34,516 nt of DNA from Euprymna scolopes (GCA_024364805.1 CM044495.1:28369314-28403829), one strand, 5' to 3'; shown: positions 18,196 to 28,153, counted from the stretch's first letter. A program made the numbers and translations. The notes: generated by a model not told the origin, from the sequence alone.

Positions 18196-18540
18196 TTTTA
18201 GAACATCAGAAACGACGAAAAACACTCATCCCTCTGCAACCAGTATCAATAATTTCTCCTACTCTTTATCTGTGCCGCAACCTAAACGTGGATCCCATGA
18301 ACAAAGAACTGCCCGCCTGTGGAATTCTGTTCCGCTACCTGCTTTCCAGCTGACTACAATATGGTCATCCAACGTAAACAAGTTCTTGATGAGCCGTTCC
18401 CCTTAAGTAATCCAATTTACCAAATTTCCACTAGTAACGATTACTATGATATTGTCCCATTGACTGCCGTACCTTTATCTTTGAGTAACCTTCGAGCCTT
18501 GATAAGAGGTAACTCCTTTGTAAAATAAATAAATAAAAAA
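18196..18540 (+). mobile_element. LINE B 3'-end fragment (B2)
   Basis: Plus orientation. Remnants of the ORF2 end (SLSVPQPKRGSHEQ, TARLWNS, FQLTTIWSSN) are followed by the conserved 3' UTR ending CGAGCCTTGATAAGAGGTAA and an (AAAT)n tail. 5'-truncated, with at least one deletion. Confidence 0.85.
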
Positions 18541-19122
18541 TCTGAAGAATGAAATTAATAACGTATTAACCAGCATATTCCATCAGAAATAAGACTGGAT
18601 AAGACACGTCGCTTTTGCTCCCCTTTCACCTTAGAATATGCCATTGACTTGAAAAACCAGCATATACTAATCTGCATAAAGAGGCGTGCTTTCCTATACT
18701 GGGTTGATTCTCAAAATCATTTAAGGATTTTAGAGTCAGTCTCCATTCTTTCACGAAAACCTTCTCTCTGTCGACAGAAAGAATTTCTTAAGTCATTAGA
18801 CTTAATCGGGAATAGATTTTAACTCTTCCCGTAGCACCCCTCGACCTATCTGTAGATATATTTTATTCAATTGTATATAATTTTTTTCACAATTTATATT
18901 TCCATTCACAATTTTTCTCTCCATTGAATTTACACGCATCTTTCTTTAGTCTTCTGCTCTTTTGATTTATTTGTAATTCATTTAGCCAACGATTTACTCC
19001 TGGTGAGCATTTTATGTGAAAGGGATCCGTCTGGTTTTTTCGTTTATGATTCTTAAAGCAATTTTTAAGTTTTGTACCGTAAAACGGTCATTTAACACAA
19101 TTCTGGGATTTTTATATAAATA
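18541..19122. other. No recognised gene
   Basis: AT-rich sequence. No frame or repeat could be supported. Confidence 0.4.
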
Positions 19123-19651
19123 CTAGTTGGCCGCCAGGCTTTGCCCGGTCATAAAAAAAAACGCATAAACATTATATTTTAATTTATATAAAAACAGAGA
19201 CATGTGCATGTGAGTATTATGTTTTTTTTCCTAAACAGTTCGCTTCTTGTAAGTAAAAAAGAAAAAAAAAATACTCACGCTGAGATCAAAACCAAAACCT
19301 AAAGATAGTGAGTCAAGTACGATACCCATTAGGTCAGCTTGACACAATCTTTAAAACGTGTTTTGAAAACTACTTATTCTTAACATAAGTAATCTGTCAT
19401 ATGAACGATTCACGCATGCACATTCGTGAAACAGTTGATTTCCCCCCCCACACACACACGTAACAATTTTTCAATTTTGTCCCATTCACAGCCCATTTTA
19501 CCAGATGAAAACCGATTCAAAAGTATTCCACATGTCTGAATACCCTATATACATAATTTCAAATTTGTAAATTAAAAATTCATTGAGTATATAAGTTGAG
19601 AATTGTCCTCACACACACACACACTCATTCTCACTTTTATAGATATATAGA
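19123..19651 (-). mobile_element. Non-autonomous Helitron H2 with tRNA-like insert (copy a)
   Basis: Minus strand. It starts TCTATATATCTATAAAAGTG (ending 19651) after an A. It ends with the hairpin CCGGGCAAAGCCTGG, about 9 nt, then CTAG (19123-19126) followed by T. Length is 529 bp with no protein. Inside, 19279-19342 is tRNA-like. A second copy lies at 29062-29560. By eye the two agree over their whole length, including the tRNA-like part and the word CCACATGTCTGAA (plus strand). Confidence 0.75.
19279..19342 (-). other. tRNA-like module inside Helitron H2
   Basis: Minus strand: AAGCTGACCTAATGGGTATC (A box) and GGTTTTGGTTTTGATCTCAG (B-box position), spaced as in a tRNA or a tRNA-derived SINE head. 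The second Helitron copy (29213-29265) has the same layout with a better B box (GGTTTCGATCTC). It may be a SINE captured by the Helitron. Confidence 0.5.
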
Positions 19652-19734
19652 TTAATGAAAACACTGGCGAAGCATAAGTTTTCTGGCATTTTTTTATAGA
19701 GAGTGTACACTAGTATATCCAGATACCATGAATA

Positions 19735-19995
19735 TCCCATGTAAGTTTGCTTAAACAAGATAATGCAAGAGTTGCACACTCCACAACTAACTACCTTGCT
19801 TGAATCCAATGTTAAGGAGTAGTTTAAGGCGACCAGAGCAGTGCTGAAATATTCTGGTACTAATCTGAAGATACCGGCTTTCAAAAACTCCAAAGTAACA
19901 ATTTTCCTCTATAAAACCACGAAACCAAACCAAACCAAACCAAGCACCATGAATTTGAAAATATAAATAACTTGAAGCATAAAACCTTTGCATTT
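19735..19995. repeat. Unnamed repeat R, copy 1
   Basis: Shares ordered blocks with 20290-20550: CTGAAGATACCGGCTTTC, then TTTTCCTCTATAAAACCAC, an (AACCAAACC) patch, CACCATGAA, and AACTTGAAGCATAAAACCTT. It may be a SINE-like repeat. Head and tail were not defined. Confidence 0.5.
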
Positions 19996-20289
19996 TATTC
20001 ATGAACTTGTAAGTTACACTCTTCTGGATGTTCAAGATTCAATCCTTACAATGGGGTATCCTGTTCTAATGCTGTTATTTGTCTTGCGTTGAGCCTAAAT
20101 TTGTATGTATGTGGCGAAATAAAACAGTTATTTAACGTTTCCGAAACAGCACCCACTATCTCTAGACATGACTCGATAGTTTGACAATGACCAAGACAAG
20201 CCATGTCTTCTCTTACAGAAAATAGACAACTTACTTTACTTTATGTATTAGATATATACTTTACGCTTTCCATCATTTATTGTATATTA

Positions 20290-20560
20290 AAATTAATATT
20301 TATGGAAGATATTGCACCCGAGCAACAGCTCCATACTCCTCAGTCTGGTGGTGCTACCAGATTAGTCTGGCTGAAAATATCGGCTTCCTAAACTTAAATG
20401 CACAAAACATTGACGTTATTTTTTTTCATTTGCATTTGCAAAACTCAATCATGTTCTGCAATTCCAAAACAAAAAAAAGAATTTTTCTCTACAAAACACC
20501 CAAACTAAACACCATGAACAAATATTTGAAGTTCTAAAGAACTTGAAGCATATAAACCTT
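20290..20560. repeat. Unnamed repeat R, copy 2
   Basis: Blocks CTGAAAATATCGGCTTCC, TTTTTCTCTACAAAACACCC, CACCATGAAC and AACTTGAAGCATATAAACCT follow the same order as copy 1, 550 bp upstream. An extra stretch at about 20395-20465 is absent from copy 1. Confidence 0.5.
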
Positions 20561-20571
20561 TTTTCCAAAAT

Positions 20572-20632
20572 TATTGGCATTAAATAATCTGAAAAGGGTT
20601 GACATGCCGTAAAACTAAACAACCACACTAAC
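20572..20632 (+). repeat. SINE S, 3' fragment
   Basis: GGCATTAAATAATCTGAAAA, GGGTTGACATGCCGTAAAAC and an A/C-rich tail match the 3' end of the complete copies at 21891-22162 and 28154-28441. Confidence 0.75.
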
Positions 20633-20704
20633 CATTATTTCTTGAATATTTAATTAACATTTCGGGAATACGCAATGATGATGAGATGAGTTCATAATTA
20701 AAGG

Positions 20705-21590
20705 ATACTCTAACTTAACATCTAAATCTGATCCCCAAGATCGCCATGGGCATGGAATATGTGCCTATATTAAAGATGGTTTTCCGTGTGATACCCATCT
20801 GGAATCAATTGAAATGGATGGCTCTCCTCTAGGGGAGGCTCCATGTTTTGATAAGCTTCTGGGATTGACCTTTACTCCTGACCTGAAATGGAATACATAC
20901 ATCAAGTCTGTTGTCAAGGTCGCTGGAAAAATGGTAGGATCTTTCTATCGCTCCAGAAGATATCTCACTACTGATGCAATTCTCTATCTATATAAAAACC
21001 AAGTACGTCCAAGGATGGAGTACTGCTGCCACATATGGGCAGGAGCTGCTAAAAACAGTCTATCCTGCCTTGACAGAGTACAAAATACTTTGTGGCTTAG
21101 TGGGGGATGTCCTTTTCTCTTCCCTGCAACTTCTCTCCCATAGAAGAAACGTTGCGAGCCTGTCTTTGTTTTATCGTTATTTCCATGGCAAGTACTCGTC
21201 TGAGCTCCAATCTCTGGTCTCTCCTTGCCAATCCTTCATGAAAAACACCTGTCTAGCTGAAACCACTGTCAATAATTTTCCCACTCTATATCTGTGCCTA
21301 AACCAAAACGTAGATTCCATGAACAAAGCTTCTTTCTTAGAAGTGAACGCCTGTGGAGCTTTCTTCCATTTGCCTGCTTCCCACCTGACTACAACTTGGA
21401 TGTCTTCAAGTCAAACATAAACAAATTCCTGATAAACCGCCCCCTTAAGTAAGACACTTTATCAAATCTCCATTACTAACGATTACTACGATATTATCTC
21501 ATTGATTACTGTACACACAATATCCCTTATCCCCAAGTGGCTTCCGGGCCTTGATAAGTGGTGACTACCATGTAAAAAGAAAAAAAAAGG
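20705..21590 (+). mobile_element. LINE B copy with internal deletion (B3)
   Basis: Plus orientation. A piece of the endonuclease domain (DRHGHGICAYIKDGFPC, about 20740-20790) is joined directly, in frame, to the late RT/C-terminal region (SIEMDG, then LGLTFTPDLKWNTYIKS). The whole catalytic RT core is gone. One frame change falls in the CHIWAGAA-LDRVQN region near 21090. The copy ends with the family's 3' UTR and an A-rich tail at 21573-21590, right against a LINE A fragment. Confidence 0.85.
20728..21420 (+). pseudogene. LINE B ORF2 with endonuclease-RT fusion, broken
   Basis: The reading frame runs from SKSDPQDRHGHG through SIEMDGSPLGEAPCFDKLLG and MEYCCHIWAGAAKNSLSCLD to about 21143. The protein trace continues in the next frame as LLSHRRNVASLSLFYRYFHG and on to 21417. 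The junction removes several hundred residues, including the YADD core, yet keeps the frame. Nothing suggests it is translated. Confidence 0.7.
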
Positions 21591-21687
21591 CAAGCCCGTT
21601 TTGCTGCAGATGTCTTCACTGTCATCTCTGAACGTATATACCTTGCACTGGGTAAGGCAGAGAAGGCTAGAGCAGTAGACCTCGATA
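21591..21687 (+). mobile_element. LINE A fragment, interrupted copy A3, segment 1
   Basis: Matches 3797-3885 of copy A2 (ARSTAD, VISERIY, GKAEKARAV). It is cut at 21686-21687 (TA) by the mariner insertion. The same LINE continues after the intervening insertions at 23478. Confidence 0.8.
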
Positions 21688-21754
21688 CAAGGTGCCTTGA
21701 ATAAGTTTTCAGACTTTTTCGTTGGGGACCTTTATTGATAGTACACACACATGA

Positions 21755-22683
21755 AACTCTCGTCCCCCTCTGAAGTTATCTCCTCTGGCTGCATGCACCT
21801 GTTGTACCATTCCAGCAACTTCAAAAGGCACCATGGAAGTCCTCTTGTGTGAGCATGTCAATGACCCTCATCACAGCCTCTTTCATTTCCGGTCCTGGAT
21901 ATGACCTAAAACTATATCCGATGGTGAGGGCCCCAGCTTGCACGCCTTAGGGAGTGTGGAGCCACCCTTTAATTGCCATTACTCCCCGGTCCACTCTGAC
22001 CCGGAGTGGTAGCACCTGTTAGGGTCCCAACTATGGGTTAAATAGATTACGACTTAAAAAGCAAATATACTATATTAAAAAAATCGTTCTTCAAAATCAT
22101 CAGATTCGGCATTAGATAACCTGAAAAGGGTTGATATGCCGTAAAACAAAACAACCAACCAATCTTTCATTTCCTCAATTACGACAGCCTCAAAAGTTTT
22201 CTTTGAACTTAGGGAATAACCAAAAGTCACAGGAAGCAAGGTCTTGACTATCGGGCAGATGAGGAGCTGTCTTGCTGCCCATCTTGGTCAAATAGTCTGT
22301 GATAAGGATGGAACACCCTTGGGACAAACTTCGCACAAATCTTCTGCATCTTTAGATCCTCACAGATAATTGTGTAAACAGTTCCCACACTGACATCAAA
22401 CTGTGCATTTATTGTCTCTGTGGACACTTGATGATCTTTATCTATGAAATTCTTTATTTGGCCAATCAACTCTGGTGTTCTAACGTTCTTACTCCTCCCA
22501 CACCTCTTATCATTCCTCACAGACTACCTGCCTATCTTTAATCTCTGATACGCTCGATTCATGCAAGATGGCCCAAAAGCAGTCTGAAGCATTCCATACG
22601 TTTTTGTGGCATTTTTTCCAAGTTTAAAACAGAATTTTATTGCACATTGTTCTTCTAAAATATCCTCACATCCAGATTGCATT
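21755..22683 (-). pseudogene. mariner transposase, N- and C-terminal parts
   Basis: Minus strand, from about 22683. The first helix-turn-helix region is EEQCAIKFCFKLGKNATKTY. The second follows (RCGRSKNVRTPELIGQIKNF, then VSVGTVYTIICEDLKMQKIC). The link to the core is AKFVPRV. The sequence then jumps to the third catalytic site, SQDLASCDFWLFPKFK (about 22196-22240), and to the C-terminus LTQEDFHGAF and LLEWYNRCM (about 21790-21860). The first two catalytic aspartates are lost in the central deletion. One stop and several frame changes add to the damage, and SINE S interrupts the C-terminal part. It would have excised and reinserted the element at TA sites. Confidence 0.85.
21891..22162 (+). 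repeat. SINE S, full copy inside mariner
   Basis: A 272-bp repeat that starts GGTCCTGGATATGACC and ends in an A/C-rich tail (AAAACAAAACAACCAACCAA). It is flanked by a 12-bp direct repeat TCTTTCATTTCC (21879-21890 and 22163-22174), so it arrived by retroposition into the mariner. A second copy with its own target duplication is at 28154-28441. No clear tRNA, 5S or 7SL head could be assigned, and no protein is encoded. Confidence 0.85.
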
Positions 22684-22997
22684 TTTGAAATTCACCCGCT
22701 GTAACAATCAGGCTTTAGTAGGGTGTATTCCAATTCCTGCTGTACCTTTCATTTGAACCTGAAATCATAAAAATTGATCAGTCATCTCATAAAGTGTATA
22801 GCAAGTACATACTGAATTTTCAAGAATTTACTACAATTTTAAATGCCTGTACAAAAAGTCTGGAAACTTATTGAAGGCACCTCGTATATCTGTAACGTTA
22901 TGCACATTTAAACACATAGACCCAACATGCAAATACTGAGCCGTATGCGAAACGACGTCATGGTTAGAAAAAAGAAAATATAAGTATACGTTTGTTT

Positions 22998-23051
22998 TTT
23001 TTTTTTCACATTCTTTTCCTCCTTTGCGGTACGGGTTCGAGCCTGCCTACC

Positions 23052-23108
<57 letters not shown>

Positions 23109-23152
23109 TTCAACACACACCTCCAAACACCCGGGGAAGGCTAGGCACCTAG
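22998..23152 (+). mobile_element. Helitron H1, 3' half
   Basis: Plus strand: CACATTCTTTTCCTCCTTTG, GGGTTCGAGCCTGCC, a 54-base T run (23054-23107), AACACACACCTCCAAACACC, the worn hairpin CCCGGGGAAGGCTAGG, then CACCTAG. The 5' half of the Helitron is missing. Confidence 0.7.
23054..23107. repeat. Poly(T) run, 54 bases
   Basis: An uninterrupted T tract that replaces a run of about 11-17 T in the two other copies of Helitron H1, so it has expanded here. It accounts for the poly-Lys reading frame on the minus strand. Confidence 0.97.
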
Positions 23153-23262
23153 CAACATGCAAGTGTGCCTCAGGGGTCGATTAGGGGTGATAAAATTGTC
23201 TCCGAGATGGATATATTTGTTGATGACACCAAGCTCACAATACATCGCAAGGAACATAGAAA
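23153..23262 (+). mobile_element. LINE A RT scrap at Helitron junction
   Basis: CAACATGCAAGTGTGCCTCA, then DKIVSEMDIFVDDTKL (catalytic FVDD). Compared with 24031-24160 it lacks about 50 bp covering the LLFLLFINDL block. Its start coincides to the base with the end of a Helitron H1, as at 24031. Confidence 0.75.
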
Positions 23263-23477
23263 AAGTAATAACTCGGCCCTTATTTTTGTACCAACGATAT
23301 TTGTTTCCAAATACTTTTCGAAAGAAAATGTGATCACGCTCCTTCTCTCTGACCTATGTCATCTTGAATGTGCTCTCCCTCGTTTTTATAATTTTTTTCT
23401 TTTTCCTTACCATGACGTCATTTCTCACACGGCTCAGTATTTGCATATAGACGCTATATATGCGTCCACGCTCTATT

Positions 23478-23577
23478 ATATATCTAAGGCCTTTGACAAG
23501 GTATGGCATGTTGGGCTTCTCATGAAAATTAAATCATACGGTATTATTGGACGAATACTTAACATAATCAAAGGATT
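23478..23577 (+). mobile_element. LINE A copy A3, segment 2
   Basis: Continues segment 1 after the two insertions: ISKAFDKVWHVGLLMKIKSY, then GIIGRILNIIKGF. This is RT motif A and the following helix. It ends where Helitron H1 starts. Confidence 0.85.
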
Positions 23578-24030
23578 TTATAATATAAATCTCATCTGTC
23601 TGTTTAAATGTATATATATATATATATGTATATTTATATGTATGCCTAAAACTTTCAACAGAGGCGACGGGTTTTCACAAGATTTGTATCGTTTTAAAGC
23701 TCGGCCCTTCGAGCAACAAGTATCGAAAAATTGGCTAAAAACAATTATTCCTTCACCCTCAACTGGGCACTTTTCTACAAGGAGGGGCCGCTTTTTTCAC
23801 CGATATTTTCGAAAGTCATCCCTTCTTTTCGATTGACTAGCTTTAATTTAAACACTCGCCACTTCTGGACACAACAGCAAAGACGTCACGTTTTTTTCAC
23901 ATTCTTTTCCTCATTTGCGTTACGGGTTTGAGCCTGCCGGCTTAATACCACTTCTTTTTCTTTTTTTTTTTTTTTTTTTTTTTTGCTCAACACACACCTC
24001 CAAACACCCGAGTAATGCTGAGCACCTAAA
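23578..24030 (+). mobile_element. Helitron H1, near-complete copy in LINE A3
   Basis: Matches the reverse complement of 8584-9013 end to end: TATAATATAAATCTCATCTG at the start, AAAACTTTCAACAGAGGCGA, CACCCTCAACTGGGCACTTT, GGGTTTGAGCCTGCC, a T run, CACACACCTCCAAACACCCG and CACCTAA at the end. The first base pair TC and the final CTAG are worn. An AT microsatellite (23613-23636) was added near the 5' end. Confidence 0.75.
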
Positions 24031-25016
24031 CAACATGCGAGTGTGCCTCAGGGATCGATCCTTGAAACTCTATTGTTCCTCTTATTCATAAATGACCTCC
24101 CTGATAAAATTGCCTCCGAGATGGGTTTATTTGTTGATGACACCAAGCTCTATAACAGATAGGGGGGAGGAACGAATGAGCATATATCTAAGGAAATGGT
24201 TGAAACACTAGAGGAAACCCTCCAGTCTGTAGTGGAATGGGAACAAAAATGGTAACGTTCAATGTTGCCAAGACTAAGCTTTTTTCTTTTAATAATTATA
24301 AGAAATCTTTTCAACCACTTATAGCAATGACCAATGATACTTGGGAGCTCATCAGCTTTTCGTTTAAACTCCTTGGCTAACGTTCACAGAGAATATGAAT
24401 TGGAGCATATACATTGAGGGGATTGCCAAGGCTGCTGCAAAGAAGGTGGGCTCTCTTTCTCTCTACTGTGATAGAGGGTTACTTAGCTTGAGAGTATCTT
24501 GTACCATGCGCCCATGTATGAAGTATTATTGCCACATTTGGAATGGTGCATCTGCTACTAGTTTGTCTCTTCTAGACAGGATTCACAAAAGAATCGCTAA
24601 CCTGACAGGCCTCGCTGTCAACCAAACACCAATCCTTGTCCCATCGACGAAATGTTGCATCCCTTTGCTTATTTTAATGGAAGGTGCTGCAACGAACTCC
24701 AAGCCTTTGTATCCCCTTGAGGTAAACATAGCCGATAAACCAGACAAGCAGCAAAATCTCACCTCTAAACAGTAGAGATCCCTAGATACCGGACAGCCTT
24801 TTACTCTAATAGTTACTTCTCTCGAACTGCTAGACTTTGGAATTCCCTCCTGATTTCCTGCTTCTCTGACTGTACTGACATGCAGAAATGTAATGTAAAC
24901 AGACATATTGCTGCTCAACTCCCTACATAGTGTCCCTGCAAAATATGTCCCAAATAGTGGCCCCCTACACCCAAGTAGCACTGTGCCTTGTTTGGAATGA
25001 AATAGCAATAAAAAAT
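24031..25016 (+). mobile_element. LINE A copy A3, segment 3 with 3' end
   Basis: Continues RT after Helitron H1: LFINDLPDKIASEMG-like, FVDDTKLYNR (24127-24160), CHIWNGASATSLSLLDRIHK (about 24532-24590), then PDKQQN, SRTARLWNS, DMQKCNVNRH and the tail ending in AATAAAAAATAATAAAATAA (about 25004-25023). The 126-residue open stretch at 24395-24772 is part of this broken frame. Frame changes are numerous. Confidence 0.85.
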
Positions 25017-25843
25017 AATAAAATAAAATATTCCTACAAGTGTATGCACCCGAAAAACTCCCTCCCTAACTCGGTGTATTCCTAAATATCCATTAAACTA
25101 TAAACAGCGAACCGACCCGTAATAGAAGCCAACAAAGCAGAAAAGTGTCAAAACTATAAAATATAGGAGCGATTGCTCCTTCATGATCTCCCAACAATCG
25201 CTAAAAAAATATCTTTGCGAATATCTACATAACATCACCAAATATAACATTTAAAAATAGTGTTTGTTTTTTTCTTTTTCTTGTTTTTTTTTTTTTAACG
25301 TAAATGTAAAAAAATAAAAAGAATAGAAAACATGAAAGATAAACCAGAGGAACGGTTTGGAGTTGGGGCGGGGGAAAAAAAAGAGCTGTGGCCATGATGG
25401 ATTGTCTCGCAAAGGTCAGACGCAGAAAATACCTATTAATCTCGTGTATTTCAAAGACACTGAAACACCAACTCTTCACTACATTAACCAACAAATCTAT
25501 CGGCATTGCACCCGGGTCACCTGAAATATGAACAGCTCCCCCCCTTTCTTTATTTTATTTTATTTATTTACTTTTTTTGTTTATTTTGTTTTTAAATAAG
25601 AGGCGATCTGTAAAAGTAGGCGGCGGAGGTGGAAATAAAAATGACGTAGGATGAAATAGGTATTGTCGTCGGAGCATTAACTCTACGAGCATTTCCTTGT
25701 AACATGGCCGATGTTAGGGGAACACCTACGCCCCCTTCCGGCAGGGGCCCTTTAAAACTTTTCTTTGTAGACAAGAGTTAATTTTTTTGTCAGTCAAAAT
25801 CAGTATTATATAATTTTAAATAAAGTTTCTGCAATTTATTAAA
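25017..25843. other. No recognised gene
   Basis: AT-rich, with T- and A-rich runs at about 25260-25320 and 25550-25590. A GC-richer patch at 25610-25760 has no identified match. Confidence 0.4.
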
Positions 25844-25871
25844 CTAGCAGAAAGAACCGACGTTGCCTGGG
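25844..25871 (-). mobile_element. Helitron 3'-end remnant cut by LINE B
   Basis: Minus strand: CCCAGGCAACGTCGG, then TTCTTTCTG and CTAG (25844-25847) followed by T. This is a Helitron 3' end whose upstream part is cut off by the poly(A) tail of LINE B4. A matching 5' part was not found beyond 28555. Confidence 0.5.
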
Positions 25872-26019
25872 ATTTTTTTTTTTTTTTTTTTTTTTACAAA
25901 GGCATCACCACATTATCAAGGCCCAGAGGCCACTCAAGGATAAGGGTTAAAGAGTGTACAGTAGAAATTGGTCAATATAGTAATCATTAGTAATGAAAAT
26001 TTGGCAAATTTAATAACCT

Positions 26020-28141
26020 ATATGGAACGGCCCATCAAGAACTTATTTACTTTAGACTTGAACACAACCATATTGTAGTCAGCCGGAAAGCAGGAAAACG
26101 GAAGACAATTCCACAGGCGTGCAGTTCTAAGAAAGAAGCTTTGTTCATGGAATCTACGTTTAGGTTTAGGCACAGATAAAGAGTGGGGGAAATTATTGAT
26201 AGTGTTTACAGCTAGACGAGTGTTTCTTGTGAAAGTTTGGCGAGGGGGGGACCATAGATTGAAGCTCAGTTGAACACTTTCCATGAAAATAACGATACAT
26301 CAGAGACAAACTCGCAACATCTCTTCTGTGAGATAGAGGTTGCAAGGAGGAGAAAAGGACATCTCCTACGAGGCTACGAAGTCTATTTTGAACTCTATCA
26401 AGGCAGGACAAGTCCTTTCTAGCAGCTCCTGCCCAGATGTGGCAACAGTATTCCATCCTTGGACGTACCTGGCTCTTATATAGATAGAGAATAGCATCAG
26501 CAGTGAGATATCTACTGGATCGATAGAAAGATCCCACCATTTTTCCAGCAGCCTTGGCAACAGATTTGATATACGTGTTCCATTTAAGATCAGGAGTAAT
26601 GGTCAAGCCAAGAAGCTTGTCAAAACTTGAGGCCTCCTGAAGACGAGAGCCATTCATTTCAATTGATGACAAATGTGGATTAGAATGTTGATGATGTAAA
26701 GAGAGAAGCTTGGTTTTAGATGCATTAAAAGTAACCAGCCACTCCTTTCCCCATTGTACTACGTGCTCAAGATCAGAGGAGAGAGAATTGGAGAGAACTT
26801 GGTCGTTTACTGTCTTAGATGTGGTACCATAAATGGTAGTGTCGTCAGCATAAATGTCTACAAATGATGTAAGGATATGATTTGGAAGATCATTAATGTA
26901 GATCAGGAAAAGAGTTGGGCCCAGGATGGATCCCTGAGGGACACCGGCATTAATACTGTGAGCTTCTGATTTTTGCCCCTTAACTACTACTCTTATGAAC
27001 CTATCAGAAAGAAATGATTTAATAATTGAGAAGACTTTTCCAGCTATACCATAGTTAGCGATCTTATGAAGTAAACCTTTATGCCATACCCTATCAAAGG
27101 CTTTAGATATGTCAAGAGCAATTGCCCTAGAAAGATTGCCACCGTCGAGAGATTTGCTAATCCTATGCGATATAACTGTAAGCACATCTGCTGTAGATCT
27201 AGCAGAATGGAAACCATATTGAGTGTCACTAAGAAGGTTATTTTTGTTGAGATGTTTGATTACTTCTGTATTTAACACAGATTCTAGCAACTTACTCATG
27301 ACGCACAGGAGACTTATTGGCCTGTACTGAGAGGGGGATGAGCGATCACCTGAATTCTTAAATACAGGGCATACTGATGAGATTTTCCAGGGAGATGGGA
27401 AACTATTCTCCTTAAGACAACGTTTAAACAGTTTTGTAAATATGGGCGCTAGTTCAGGTTGAAGTTTTTTGAGTACTATAATTGGAATACCATCAGGGCC
27501 AGTTGCTTTACTCGAATCAAGGTTTTTGATTAGCTTCGCAACATCACGTACAGATATACGTATATCACATAGCGTGTTTTCTGATACAGGAGGAAATATT
27601 GGGGGTTGGCGGTCTTGGTCTCAAAGGGTAGAATTAGCTGCAAAGTTCTTGACAAAGATTTTGGCTTTGTCTGATGCTGACGAGATTACCTCAGGTCCAT
27701 TGATAATAGTTGGGATGGAGCACACGCTTCTGTTCAGGATTCTGTTTGCTATTTGCCAAAACTGGTGGGAACCAAGCCGCTGCTCAGCTACTTTGGACTT
27801 AACAGATTGAGCATACAACTCTCTTGCGTTCCTTATTACTTTCTTACAATGATTGCTGGCAGTCCTGAAAACGGCTTTAGTTTCCATACATACGATTGAA
27901 GCAGTGGAAAAAGTGATTTCTGTGCGCAATGGCAGCAGCACATTCTGGAGAGAACCATGGCTGGCTGTTAGGTTTTTGCTGAAACTTTTTCGAGGGTATG
28001 AAATGGTCAATACCTACAATTAACCATTCAGTTAGGTCTAATACTATAGAGGACACATCCTTTTTAAACATGGAATGCAGAGAATGCGAATTTGTATGCA
28101 CTTGTTTGTTATGCTCAAAGCACCATATTACTTTGGTTTTC
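26020..28141 (-). pseudogene. LINE B ORF2 (linker, RT, C-terminus), lightly broken
   Basis: It would nick DNA and reverse-transcribe the LINE RNA. Order on the minus strand: WCFEHNKQV and PWFSPECAAAIAHRNHFFHC (about 27930-28120), a frame change near 27880, then the linker to FAANSTL with a stop near 27620. From there the frame stays open through GPDGIPIIVLKKLQP, VCPVFKNSGDRSSPSQYRPI and on to 26193. Counting from the Met at 27299, motif A ALDISKAFDRVWH is at residues 61-73, motif B GVPQGSILGP at 119-128, the catalytic YADD at 150-153, LGLTITPDLKW at 230-240, and YCCHIWAGA at 284-292. A second frame change near 26230 leads to RTARLWNCLPF and YNMVVFKSKVNKFL. All RT catalytic residues are present. 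Confidence 0.9.
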
Positions 28142-28153
28142 TATTTATATGGG

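Larger units (their letters stand above)
21688..22884 (-). mobile_element. mariner (DD34D-type) element, internally deleted, with SINE inside
   Basis: Terminal inverted repeats of about 33 bp (CAAGGTGCCTTGAATAAGTT on the left; CGAGGTGCCTTCAATAAGTT on the right, read inward) are flanked by TA on both sides (21686-21687 and 22885-22886). On the minus strand it encodes remnants of a mariner transposase. Removing SINE S (21891-22162) and one duplicated target leaves about 913 bp, short of the usual 1.2-1.3 kb, because the central catalytic region is deleted. The insertion splits LINE A3. Confidence 0.9.
22892..23477. mobile_element. Mosaic insert with inverted ends, in LINE A3
   Basis: It lies between two parts of one LINE A copy and is flanked by TATATCT (22885-22891 and 23479-23485). 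It contains, in order, a left arm (22927-22980), the 3' half of Helitron H1 ending CTAG at 23149-23152, a LINE A RT scrap (23153-23262), a T/C-rich spacer, and a right arm (23388-23446) that is the reverse complement of the left arm. The arms share ATGCAAATACTGAGCCG and GACGTCATGGT. It may be a foldback-type insertion or a Helitron/LINE chimera with a local inversion. Confidence 0.5.

Noticed and set aside
22908-23162. Poly-Lys frame on the minus strand
   Set aside because: Translation of the 54-base T run inside Helitron H1.
23165-23836. 223-residue open reading frame, the longest plus-strand frame in the 23 kb region
   Set aside because: It runs across a LINE A RT scrap, a T/C-rich spacer, an inverted-repeat arm, another LINE A segment and part of Helitron H1. 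It is a chance chimera, not a gene.
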